From NCBI GenBank assembly GCA_029641185.1, contig JAPWGK010000010.1, forward strand, positions 620,001-684,000: a stretch of DNA of 64,000 nucleotides. The letters are read 5' to 3'. This DNA is from Pseudofabraea citricarpa (Eukaryota; Ascomycota; Leotiomycetes; Helotiales; Dermateaceae). Shown in pieces: positions 46,233-57,675 of the stretch. Under the pieces are notes generated by a model. It searched no databases. It was not told the DNA's origin and saw nothing but the letters and a program-made list of their open reading frames with translations. Within the stretch, counting starts at the first letter, position 1. Every line of letters begins with the position of its first letter. The translations under genes were made by a program, and so were the position numbers.

Positions 46233-49189
46233 CAAAACGGTTCTTGAAGGTTTAAGCGGCTCCGCCGAGGAGTCTGATATCAAGAAAGAGAGCTAACATC
46301 TGCAGGGCAGCCAACGTCCGTGAATAAGATCAGCAGCCACACGCGGCATTTCTGCCGATCACGATCACGATCGTATGATAATGATGCGGTTGTCCCTCCT
46401 CGAGATTTGAGATGGCGGACTGCGGAGAATGTTTGGGTTAGCTCTTGGGACCATGAAAGAACCAAACAAGGTGTGTTGCGGGAGAGATATGTGGCAAGAG
46501 AAGCTAGGAAGTCCTCGAGCGACGGGATGGCTTGAATAGAGGCTCGACTTGAGCAACTGAGCGCGTGAATGAGCGAAGAAGCCGACTTTTCCCACGGTAT
46601 GTTGTTCTAGGCTGAAGCAAACACAAACACATGCTGGCTGACTGGCCATGTACAGTACTATGCATCATCCCGTGCTAACTCACCCGGGTAGATGGAGTCG
46701 GCTGCTGTTGTGTGTCGACCTTCACCGTGCTAATGCAATGGAATGCTCAGCGTCAGAGGTTGCACGACTTTCAACCTTGGTACCGGTGTCTCTACTCTAC
46801 GCAGCGAGGGCTCTGTACGACGTGGGGCCTCGGATCAAAACCGTTGAGGATGGCCGAGTGCAGCACAGCCAGCAATAGCCATTGATGATTGTGGGGGAAC
46901 TGCCACCAACTGTGACAGTGTGACCCTTTGCCCTTCGCTCTCTCGCTCTCTCTCTCTTTCTCTCTCTCTAGTCTGCGGTTCTTGATCTCCACTGGGGGTC
47001 AACGTGTCAAGGCAAGAAAAAGGTGCATACCGTTTACGAAATATGACCAAGTTGATTGGGGCTCAGGAATTGAAACAAAGCTCACGATCAAGCACCATTG
47101 GCCCACAGATGGCTTCCGGTGATGTTGTGGAGGAAAAGCAATTAGCGAGAAGAGACGGACAGAGATGCAGGCGAAGACGGGGAACAGATCCTGTGACTAC
47201 CGAGCTTCGACGGTCTCCTCAGTCTGCATCCACAACTCAGCCTCTGCCCCTGGTGGATTGCAATTCCAAATGCCACACGGCGCACAATTTGTCGACGTTG
47301 GGCCAGAGATGCAGAGGAGGAGGAGGAGGAGGTATTATTATTATTTCTTCTTGACTTATCGGCATGGCTGAGATCCCTGTTCAAGATGATGCTCTCGCGA
47401 GGTCAGTGCGGTCAGCAGGGTTCTGGGTAAGTGGTGCTCAGAGCCGAGTGGACAATTCTAATATATTGCTTCTTCTTCTTCTTCGTCTTCTTCTTCCTCT
47501 TCTTCGGACAAACGTTGAAAGCAGCAGAAGCAGCAGCAGCAGCAGCAAGCTTTTTGAAACTTTTCCATCGACGCCCCGTTTCGTTCGTCCAAGCACAAAC
47601 GTGCAAGCTGAGGAGATGGGATCCACATACAGTAGCAGCAAGTCCTCAGCAAAGCCCGTCCACACACAAGCAAAGGCTGTACAGTGTAGGCTGCGCTGAG
47701 AAACGCCCGATGCTGCGGGGAGAAGGGTTCTCTCAGGGTCTTACTCACGGCCCTCGAGCGGATTGGTGCTGGTCATGGTGATACCGCAGCCCTAATCCCG
47801 TTATGAAATATTTGTGAGACGTGAGCACAAGCTGCCCTTTCCAAGAGCCAGGAGCCAGGGCCCTAGAATCCCCAGAGTATGGTTTAAGACATGGGTGGAC
47901 AAGCCGTGCAACAACAACGACATCAACAACCATTAGCTACCTATCGATGGATGCGAGCACACCCGCAGAGAGACCAAAATAACAGCAACAGAGAAGTCGT
48001 TGGCAGCATATACCCTGGAGAGGGCTTCTCACCTTCCGTTCCGCGAGACCGATGGGGTAAGGGTGGTGGGTGGTCGGTTGGCTACATATCGTCATTAGTT
48101 TTCGAGTAAGTGAGCCTTGGGTGCTAACAGAACCGGGCGTTGCTGGCGTCGACGATGGGCTTTTGGGCTTTTGGGCTTTGGCCCTCTCACTGTTGCGCAC
48201 AGGTTTCAAGCCGAGCAGTGCACTTGGTTTGCATTTTGCACTTTGCACTTTGCACTTGGTCACTGCTCACGGTTCTTATACTGGGCCATGCTTTTTCTCT
48301 ACCATGACCACCTGTTCCCCCTCATCCGTCTTCAAACCGGGTTAGAACTCCTGTACCCTATACTGTACAGCACAGCAGACCCTTGTCCTATACTACTGCT
48401 GCCGTTGCCCCCCTTCAATCCCTCTCCCTCTTCCTCCTCCCCTGTCTTTGAACCTGGAGCGGTTGGTGGCTCGTCAACCGTCTCGTCTCGTCTCGCCTGT
48501 TTCTCTCTCCTCTCTCGTCTCTCGCCTCTTGTATTCTCTCGCTCCTCTCACTCCCACCTCTCATCCTTGACGCCTCCTCCCCCTCGACCTGACAGCGGGA
48601 TCATATCCGTCGTCCCCCAAGTCCTTGCTGGATGGCCGATCTTATCGACCAGGTACCGCTGCCTTATTCGCAAGCCAATCCTCTTTGAGAGCGCTCTATC
48701 CGGGCTCAATCCAGGTCATTTCAGCCTGCACAGTGCTCAGAAAGTCAAGAAGGACCCCTCATGGCTGCGAGCCGGCGGCGATATAAAGACACCTGCAGCA
48801 CCTCGAGGCTGCCCAAACTAGTTGACATTCTTCCAAACTCACCTCCAAGCATCTTCCCTGTGTTACGCGTAAAAAAAAAAGTTGATCCTCGCTCGACACA
48901 CACCACCACTTACCACCTCTTTCAATCCCACTTGACCTCATCAGTCTAAGATTCAGAGCAGAGCTTGCAACGAATCCACCGACCAAAACAACCTGTCATA
49001 CCTCAGCGTCGTTGAGGGGCAAGACACAACAATTACTCTGTGACGACGTCTCTGCTTCCCGGACCACGAGTCATACAGCTCATCTATCTACAAGCCAGCC
49101 TCGTTTTGTCGTCACACGACGATTAAGTCTTTCTATTCCGGAAGAACTGAGCATCTTATTAGAGATACAAACGCCAGCCTTTCTTCAAA
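46233..49189. promoter_or_regulatory. 3 kb divergent intergenic region, EED and PAS genes
   Basis: The longest gene-free stretch in the window. It contains CT repeats (about 46938-46972), GGA/ATT repeats (about 47315-47348), a TTC run followed by a CAG run (about 47467-47550), and a strongly pyrimidine-rich stretch at about 48380-48590 followed by a probable leader for the PAS gene. Open frames here are low-complexity. Such length upstream of a PAS-domain gene suggests a large regulatory region or long 5' leader, but I can name no binding sites. Confidence 0.5.
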
Positions 49190-51504
49190 ATGGAAACCAC
49201 TTTCATGACCATCCACAGTAAGTCTGACTCCATACTTCGTGTTACGGTGGACCGAGAATTAGCTCGTCCCACCGCCTCGCCACCGTTAGATATTCGGCCT
49301 GTTGGTGCAGGCTCACGATAACGTTGCTGCAAAGCCGTTGGCGGTAACGAGAGCCTTGTTCCTTGTTACCAGTCAGCTCAGCTCTTCTTTTCTCTCTGCT
49401 TTCAACGTTAAGCTGATGACATACTTTTTCCAGACCTGTCTCCAGAGGCCAACATTCAATGGGCTTCTGAATCCATTACGGAGGTCCTGGGCTATCAGCC
49501 GGATGAAGTTATTGGGCGAGCATGCTTCGACTACTTCCATCCGGACGAGGTGCCTTTTGCCCGCAAGATTCACAGTAATGGAGTCATGTTGGATAAGGCT
49601 GCAGTCCTGCATTATGCTAGGATCAGGTCTCGAGATAACCAATGGGTCGGCTGCGAGTGTGTTTTTACCGTCGTCCACGACGTACTTGTAGCTTGTACCA
49701 GTATCTACAGGGGTAGTGAGAACAACGAGAGTAAGTAGAAATCAGTTGGACACTAGATTGGTGCTCACATTCAGTAGGACGTGCTGCAGTTGCACCAGCA
49801 ATCCGTCGCCTTTTTGCTTCCTCTCCCAAGGATCCTCGTTACCACATGTTGGAGGAGCTTTCCGTCAAATTCAGGACGGCTCCCCAAGCTGCAATTCGTG
49901 AACCACGAGCAGCCCTCATCTTGAACCGCTTTTCTCGCGAGCTTTTTGTCCTCTATGCCACCAATGCCGTTTCAACCATCCTTGGTGTCACTCCCGACCA
50001 GATCAGAGGAAAGGCTTTCTACGAGTGCATCCAGGAGAACTGTCTTCCCGAAGCCATCCGATGCTTAGAGAGTGCCAAAGCTAACGACTCCATCGCATAC
50101 CTTCGATTTTGGTATCGTAATCCTCGCCCTGCTGAGGATTTGCCACAAAACGACGATGAAGAAATGCAGGATGCTGCTCACAGTAGTGATTCTGAGGACG
50201 GAGGTGTGGTTCTGGAGGGAAGTGCTCCACCTCCCGACGCAAGTACCTCTGGCGATGATCGCATGCGCCATAGTTCTTCGGTTGAATCTCAACCTCCCAC
50301 CCATCGTACATCGTCGGGTGATAGTTCTGATGCTGATCGCCCTGCCGAGACTGTGTTCGACAGTGTGCAAGAGTCGCGCTCGTCGACATCATCTGTCGTC
50401 ATGTCTCCTCGCCAGAGAAGGCCAGCACGTTCCGCAGAACGTCAACGTACACCTGGCCCAGAACCATTTGAGATTGAAGCTGTCATCTCATGTACCTCTG
50501 ATGGTTTAGTAGTAGTGTTGCGCCGTGCTCGACCAGTGGTACCTGAACCACATGCAGCAGCTGCTGAACCACAATATCCAAATGGATTGTTTGCTGCTCC
50601 TTGGGGAGCCAATCCTATCCGACCTCACCAGTTCCAGGCTGACGATCCTCGCTTGGGCTTCCAGCATGGATTCAATCCTCAACCTGCTAGACCAGCCGAA
50701 GTTGGTGGGCCAGCTGCAGATCAATTCATGATGGCTATTCGTGAGGTTGCAGTCTTTGCATGGTCTCTTGCCGGTATCAATGGTAACATTGCTTCCTACG
50801 GTCGAGGTACTCCTAGAGGGGAGTCTCAGCCACCTGCTGGACTTCCGGTCTGGGACCCGCGTGCTCAACCTGGCTATATGCCTCCGGAGAATCAAGCAGC
50901 TCAAAGGTGGATCCACGTCGATGAGAGAACCAATCAGATGGGTCATGAGTTCAGACTCCCTTATCAATTCCGTTGGCATCAAGAGCAAAATCTTCGCTAC
51001 CATCCTGGTTATGGTCTTGGGCTTCTGCAGCCTATGCAACAGCCGGCACAGCAAAACAACTGGAATGTACCGGGTTACAGAAACCCCGGCTATGATGTCT
51101 ATTATAACGTCTTTCACAATCAGAACAATCATGCCAGGGCTCAAAGTGGAGTTCAGCCCCAGATTGGCTATGGCCAAGACAATGGAAATAACCAGGGGCA
51201 GCCAGCAGGATATGCTTCACACAATGGAGGTCAAGGATTTCAAGGTCAACATTATGGCCAGGGAATTGTCCAAGGATCGCAAGGGCAACAGTATGACCAG
51301 GGAAATAATCAAGGATTTCAAGGACAACAATATGGCCAAGGAAGTGGTCAACACCAAGGACATGGTCAAAATCAGGGACATGCTTCAGGTCAAAATGATC
51401 AAGTCCCCGGGTGGGATGCAAACTCTGGTAATACCCAGGGCAATCAGCCTGGTCAAGGACCTAGCGAAGGCGCACAAGGAAATCAGTATTGGCACCAGGG
51501 ATGA
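49190..51504 (+). CDS. Tandem PAS-domain protein with Gln/Gly-rich tail
   Basis: Exons 49190..49217, 49434..49730 and 49778..51504 encode 683 residues. The N-terminal PAS domain (residues ~5-105) runs METTFMTIHNLSPEA, SITEVLGYQPDEVIG, FDYFHPDEVPFARKIH and a WVGCECVFTVVHD strand. A second PAS-like region (about 145-230) has LFVLYATNAVSTILGVTPDQ and ECIQENCLPEAIRCLESAKA. There is no NCRFLQ flavin-Cys motif, so it is not an obvious LOV photoreceptor. The family is widespread in filamentous ascomycetes and often annotated as a PAS or white-collar-like regulator, but no DNA-binding domain is seen here. A disordered acidic/Ser region follows, and the last ~150 residues are Gly/Gln/Asn/Tyr-rich repeats resembling prion-like domains. 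Confidence 0.82.
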
Positions 51505-51784
51505 ATTGATGTAGCGATGGCGCAGGATGGCTTTCTTCGGTGAAGACTTTTTTTGGAAGGTGTTTGAAAACTTGCTACTTTACCTAGGTACTTTGCTACA
51601 AAATGAATGATGATTAAGTGACTTGAATATATGAAGCATACATCACGTGATCGTGATGATCGCCCCTGATTCGGGCCCTAGTGTCTAGCCTGGGAGCTCA
51701 GGCCAGCAACAGCTTGTCGGCTCAAGGCAACGTGGTGGAATCTAGAGCTTCAAGATATCAACACCTGCACGGAATACCGCAGTC
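51505..51784. promoter_or_regulatory. Yip4-type gene promoter with ATCACGTGAT
   Basis: 280 bp between the PAS gene and the next start. It contains the same 10-base palindrome ATCACGTGAT (51642-51651) found upstream of SEC5/IDH2, here 134 bp from the start codon. Confidence 0.5.
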
Positions 51785-52796
51785 ATGGCGTCTTCTTCCA
51801 ACCCCTACGAGCACTACAATCAGCCTCAGGTAGAAGACGATGATCTGATTGATCCCGATGAAGGTACAACAAGCTCCTCCCTTGTATCTGGTAGTTCTAA
51901 TGTGTACAAGCTGGCCTCGATGATCTAGATGATCCCCTCCAACCTCTGAACCACCAGTCCTCTCGAGCCCCTCTCACAGGCAACATCTCATCAGGCTCAA
52001 GTTCTCGCCCCATCAATGAGAGTCTCACGTCTCGCATTCCCGGCGAGGATCGCCGCGCCCCTACCAACACAATCGACGAGAGCGTCTGGGACACACTGCG
52101 TCGCGATCTGCTGGCCGTGTGGTCCAAGATGCGCGAGGTGCTGTACCCAAAATACCTATTCGGTGGCTCGATGCTCGACAATACGACATCCTTCCGTGGC
52201 GCCTTTGAGAACCTCCGCGGCGGAGGTATCAGTGGTGCAAGGGAGGAACTGGCTGGTATTGCCGGCAGAGCTATGGATGCTGATCACCTCCTCAGCCAGG
52301 GAAATATGAGTGAGGGCTTGCGCGACTGGGATCTCTGGGGCCCGCTCGTCTTCTGCCTCTGCTTGAGTATGCTCCTCAGCTTCAATGCCAGGAGTGAGCA
52401 GAAGAGTGTTGTTTTCTCGGGCGTCTTTGCTATGGTCTGGATTGGTGAGGCGGTTGTCACGATGCAGATCAAGTTGTTGGGTGGGAACATGTAAGTTTCT
52501 CTTCGCTTCTCGTGCTTTCTCTTTTGCTGATTGTTTTTCGTGATAGCTCGTTCGCGCAGAGTGTTTGTATTATTGGATATACTCTCTTCCCGCTCGTCAT
52601 CGCTTCGCTACTCTCGGCTCTCGGCCTCCACACAATTCCTCGCATACCCATCTACTCGGTCTTGGTGCTCTGGTCTCTTGCCGCGGGCGTTAGTATTCTC
52701 GGTGGCAGTGGCGTGGTCAAGAACCGGGTCGGCATCGCCGTATATCCTCTCTTTGTATTCTACCTCGGTCTCGGTTGCTTATGCTTCATCAGCTAG
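51785..52796 (+). CDS. YIP4: Yip1-family Golgi protein (YIPF6/Yip4 type)
   Basis: Exons 51785..51863, 51911..52490 and 52547..52796 encode 302 residues. It belongs to the Yip1 family of five-span Golgi proteins that interact with Rab GTPases; the Yip4/YIPF6 partner pairs with Yip5-like proteins in yeast. The N-terminal ~100 residues are cytosolic and acidic. TIDESVWDTLRRDLLAVWSKM with a VLYPK segment is the hallmark of YIPF6 proteins. The membrane domain begins DLWGPLVFCLCLSMLLSF and continues through WIGEAVVTMQIKLLGGN into the last exon (SFAQSVCIIGYTLFPLVIA). The second junction splits an Ile codon in frame. Confidence 0.9.
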
Positions 52797-54114
52797 ATCT
52801 TGGACATGTATTTGAGAACGAATACTTTTTTTTGTAGGATTATAGAGGTGTTATGGGTAGGAACTGGGGAGTTGTGGGGATTGGGGTCGGCGATACCAGA
52901 TATCAATAAAAGAGACGTCAAATATTGTTTTTATAAGTTCTCGTCCCCTTTTTCACGGATATTTTGGAACTTGATTACATGTTATGATTATAGAGGGCAG
53001 GGGGGTGAGTATTGAAGAACCCTCGTAATTGAACTAATCAGCTCTAGGGTACTTATAGGATAAGTAGGAGAGTATTTTGTAATTATTCATCTTCTCATGC
53101 CTAGCCATTTCCAAATTCAAATCAACACGCAAGCAGCAGCATCTTCTCTACTGTTGTTTTCTCCACCCCTTAACAATCTTACTGACCTTTTTTCTCCTCG
53201 TAGCATCTAGTTGCTTTTTAACAACTAATTTTTCCGTTCTGTTGTCAAAGACATTCCTGTGGTCGACTGATTGATCTAGTCGTGGGTTTCTTGTCTTGTG
53301 TTGTGTTTTCTTGTGTCCTACCAAAAGAGAGATGGAAAAAAAAGGTCACAGAGGGATACAAGGCAGCACAAGAAAGACAAGCTTCGGAAGTGTCGAAACT
53401 AGCTGACACATATTGCGTTCCTTTCCTGTAGGGATAAATAGCATCTGCTTGCTGCCTGGTGAGTTCTAGTGACTATCCCAAGTACATTGATGGGTACGTG
53501 AACATCAGGAAAAAATGGGACTTTGTCGTTCCCTTCCTTGTCGCTTCCCTTCGCTTTTGCTTCTTTGCTGGCTTGTTGACAAGATATGTGGTTTTCTATT
53601 CTATGAGCAAACGACAGGATCGACAGAGGTGGCAGGTGACAACCGGAAACTGTCGGGCAACAGCAGCAGGAGAAGGGCTGTTCTTAACGTAGAACTTGTC
53701 GTCTTCTTACGCTTTGCTGTTTCCCTTTTTTACATCTGGCAGCTGGGCATGATGGCGCAGCAGCAGCAGCATTCGGGTGTCGAGTAAGAGGATAGTTGGC
53801 TGGTTTCTTCTTTTGGGTTTGAGGAGGAAAGGATGATTGATGGTGGCTTTGATGTGAGTAAGATGGCAGTCGAGTTCTTTCTCGCTACCCATAAGACATA
53901 GTATTTCGAGCCTGCGCTTGCGCTTCAAGATTAGAGATAATAGTTGAATGTATTACCAAGCCAGGTACAATCGCAGTATTTTTTTCGTTTTTTTTAAAAA
54001 AAAAAGATCTTTTGAATAAAGAACCTACACACCCGTTCCTCGTCATTCTTAACGCGTGTGTATGCGGGAACGTGGTATAGAAATATAAATAAGCTCTGCC
54101 TCCCCAAGAAAAAT
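52797..54114. other. Gene-free region upstream of the tRNA
   Basis: 1.3 kb, T- and A-rich, with homopolymer runs near 53980-54010. It contains one copy of the TTTCCGTTCTGTTGTCA word shared with the 37.5 kb repeat. No gene is supported. Confidence 0.5.
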
Positions 54115-54230
54115 GGACAGATGGCCGAGCTGGTTATGGCGCCAGGTTAAGGTTATTCCTTAACTCCCTTACTGGTAACAGTAATTTCCTGGTCACGAAA
54201 GTGGCGTGGGTTCGAGTCCCACTCTGTTCA
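54115..54230 (+). tRNA. tRNA-Leu (AAG) with intron
   Basis: The acceptor stem GGACAGA pairs with TCTGTTC before the discriminator A. The D-arm is TGGCCGAGCTGGTTA. The anticodon stem CCAGG (54142-54146) pairs with CCTGG (54188-54192), and the loop reads T-T-AAG-G then T, giving anticodon AAG (Leu, CUU/CUC). A 34-nt intron (54153-54186) starts one base after the anticodon, the canonical position. A long variable arm and the T-arm GTGGGTTCGAGTCCCAC follow, with a Pol III T-run from about 54233. Confidence 0.93.
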
Positions 54231-54733
54231 ATCTTTTTGTCTTTTTTTCCTTTTACCTCCTGATTCTTGAGGAGCAAGGGATTGATTGACCTTTTTTTTT
54301 CTTTTTTGGGGGAGCGGTTAAGGGGTGAGAGCTTAAGCGAGGCTAAGTAGGGGTTCTTGTTTGTTTTAAGCGAAGTATTCTGGCTACGTACCGCATGGAT
54401 TGGGGGGGAGAACCTGGTTGGGAAAGAGAGAGGTTTTGATAGGTTATATAAAGTGGACTAGATGGATGAGGATATTCGAATGGCGGCAGGGTTTCAAATA
54501 ATATAGTAGAAGGCGAACTACACGGCGCTACTCTTTTACTTGGCTTTTGTGTAACTGCGAGGATGATCAGTTACTGGCTTCGCTAGCCCAGTGCTATGCA
54601 TCTCCTATGTATGATTTCCCAACAGTCAGTACCCCGCTCCTCGTCTTGTTTGTGTACTTCAACCTTCGACGACTTCTCAGAAAGCCAAACAAACCCACGA
54701 ACAAACTACATCAGACGCCATATCCCATTAACC

Positions 54734-55150
54734 ATGTCCGCAGCCCAAGGCGAGAGAATCCAAGCCAACTGCAAAATCATCTGGGGCGATGCCGACTACG
54801 AACTTGACGTCGAAACAGACGATCGAGTGGAGTTTTCATGCGTTGTCAAGAAGGACTTCGGGTCGCACTATGGACCACCACTCACCATGACTGGACTCTG
54901 CCACTCGGAAGACCACGCCTGGAGAGAGCTTGAGCGGATGCTAGGCGTCTGGGCTAGGCAGGTGCAGAGCGGGCAGGCTATGACAAAGGCCCAGAGGTTG
55001 GAGATCTTTGGCGGCCCGGACGGGCGTCACGTTCGCCTCTTGGAGACTTTTCTCGACGAGGCGGAGAGAAGGAGAGATCAACCTACCGAAGTCACTGAGG
55101 AAATGCGAGAAATACTGCGTCTCGGCGAAAAGATCTGGGGACCGTCATAA
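54734..55150 (+). CDS. Small hypothetical protein
   Basis: A 138-residue frame starting at ATG 54734 (MSAAQGERIQANCKIIWGD). The protein looks globular: a beta-rich N-terminal half (YELDVETDDRVEFSCVV, then HYGPPLTMTGLCHSEDHAW) and a helical C-terminal half (ELERMLGVWARQ, FLDEAERRRD). Two or three Cys are present without metal-site spacing. No signal peptide or membrane span is seen. I do not recognise the family. The codon pattern and composition favour a real gene. The start could lie further upstream if a leader exon exists. Confidence 0.55.
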   Translation: MSAAQGERIQANCKIIWGDADYELDVETDDRVEFSCVVKKDFGSHYGPPLTMTGLCHSEDHAWRELERMLGVWARQVQSGQAMTKAQRLEIFGGPDGRHVRLLETFLDEAERRRDQPTEVTEEMREILRLGEKIWGPS

Positions 55151-57675
55151 ATCTGTATGGCGAGCTTGGCCCTCGCAGTGGATTTTCCCCATGTCAGCGC
55201 TGCTCGGATTGAGTGAGTCGGCAGGTACGGTCTGAAAGGCGGCTTGGGATTTGGGATTTGGGGTTTACCTTTCGAGGGTTATGTTTTTTGACGTGGTGGA
55301 GAAGAGAGGAATCAAATAACTGCGCTTTGGGCTTTCAAGCTTTTTAGGTGTCTTTCTCTTTTGGGATTGCAGGTGCCGGGTTGCGAAGACAGATCAATGA
55401 ACAGGTGGATTGAAATTAAAAGTCTATGTCCAACTTTCCTGTCATGCAAGCAAAGTGATTGGACTGTGCCCTCGTCCTGAAAAGCTGTGTGTGAGGCGTG
55501 CAGTAGATTGGAATCGGTGCGGGCTTCTTTCTGTAATAGCTATTACACACGAGCGCTACTTTTTGAGTATGACTGGGTCGAGAGTCTTGAAATAGGCGCC
55601 GCTAGAAGAACAGAAAGAAGGAGAAGAAGACAATCGATTACAAGACTAGCGACGGTCAATGCGCCCTTTACCATACACAGCAGCAATTTTTTCTTTTTCT
55701 TTTTTTTGAAATAAAAAAGAAATAAAAAAGAATTGCTCGTCTTTCTCTCCTCGCTTTCCCAGAGCAGAGGAACGAGCAAGAGAGAAGAGAAGAAGAAATC
55801 AAATCATCAGGTCCTTGGCATATGCAGAGGAGATACCTATCAAAATATCTCAGGTAGCTAAAACAAACAGCTCGAGGCATCAAAAACCTAATGTAAATTG
55901 ACTAGAGACAACCTCCGCTGTCAAATCTGCTGCTTCTGTTATGACAGCCAGACACAAGATAACGATAGCAGAAGGTGTATCTATCCATTTATTTACGTTA
56001 CACCGCAGCAGTTTCCAATTCTAGATTTATTAGCGAGGGAGGAGAGGAGAGGAGAGGAGAGGAGAGGATCTCAACATACAAGACAAAGCCACAAATCCAC
56101 AAATCCATAAATCCATGACCTAAAAAATCCCCCAGAGAAGAAGAAGAAGAAGAAGAAGAGGCGAGGAGAGGATTCGACTATCTCCTCGAAGCCGAACTCC
56201 TCTTTTTTTCTTTTTCTTCTTCTTCTCTGCTTTACACTAAGAGGGTTCTCACGTAGACAGACGTGCGAAGAGAGGTAGATATTTATACATACTAGAGCTA
56301 TATAGTGACGGCTCTTGCGCCTAACCCCACCCTCTTGACCTTCTGGCAGCTACCCTGCCTTGTACCTTGTAGAGCGAGCCACTCTACATATAGGTACCTT
56401 TCAGCCTTTCGTTGTGGGGAAGTATGTAATCTTGCTTGGTGTGAATAGAAGGAGAAGAAAAGAGGAGAGGGGGAAAAGAGTAACATAGCGTGAGATACGA
56501 GTATAGCAGTATAATAGTAATAATAACACAGCTTAAGCCAATCAATCTCCTCGATATAAGAGAATCCCTTTTCCTCTCCACCATCCCCGCTTCTGCCTCT
56601 GCCACTACCTAGCTCATCATCTCCTCTTCTTGCAAAACAGCAATCTCGAAAAAAAATCTCCAACCCAAATAGAGAAGCCCGCGCGGGAGAAATCATAAGC
56701 CCCCCCCAAAAAATACAAGAAAAGTCAAAGAGGGGCGGATTGGATTGGAAATAAAAACATCTGACATTTCTTATCGTCTTTCAACTTCCAACTCTCAACT
56801 CTCAACTCTCTTAGAAAAAGAGAGAGAGAGAGGGAGAGAGGGAGAGGGAGAAGAGAGAAATAAGCAAGCGAGCAAGCAAGCAAGCAATTAAGCAAGTAAG
56901 CGACTACAAGTACAAACTCCCCACGATCCCATCCCATCCCATCCCTTCTGTTATTCTGTTATTCTCCCATGATCTCCTCTCGTTGCAAACTCCTCGCCGC
57001 AGGAAAAAAAAAAGAAGAAAACTCCCCCGGCTTCGCAGATTCAGATTCAGATTCGATTTCAAACTCAAATTTCAAACAAGCAAACAAGCGCGAGCAAAGT
57101 CCCTCTTCTCTCTATTGCCTTGGGTCATGGAAAAAGACGAAGCAGAAAAAAAAAAAAGAAAGAGAGAAAGAAAAAAACGGAACTGAAGAGAGAAGGAAAA
57201 CTCCAAAATCACCGAGCTATGCCCACACACACACGCCACATTAACTCCCGTTGAGAAATAAAGAGGGAAAAACTCCTAAATTCCGGTATCCGCATTTTAA
57301 AAGAAAGAAGAAGGAAGAAGAAAGAGAAGAGAGAGATGAAAAGGAAGAGAAGGTCGTTAGATGAAGAAAAGCCGTCCCGTCCCGTCCCGTCCGCCATCGG
57401 CGAGGAGGATTTTCTTTTGTCTTTATTCGTTTCGATTTTTGATTTTTGATGAGTCTATGACTTGATAGGGTATCCGTGTTTGCGCTGAATTGACGTAATC
57501 CGACAAGAGAGTTGAGAATTTGGAGCGTTGGAATGATAGAGTAGAGAGAGATCGAGATTGAAAATAAAGATAAGAATTCAATGTCGTATAAAGCTGTCGG
57601 TCTGAGATGTCTGATACTCGAAGACAGATTCATTTGGTTTCCGTCGCTGGTTGATGGCAAACGCACGATATATAC
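55151..57675. other. Low-complexity purine-rich convergent region
   Basis: 2.5 kb between convergent genes, without a supported gene. It holds many simple repeats: T/A runs (about 55686-55730), GAGAG units (about 56036-56068), GAA triplets (about 56138-56159), GA runs (about 56817-56862), GCAA units (about 56864-56885) and CGTCC units (about 57373-57393). From about 56800 to 57370 the plus strand is mostly purine. Confidence 0.6.
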
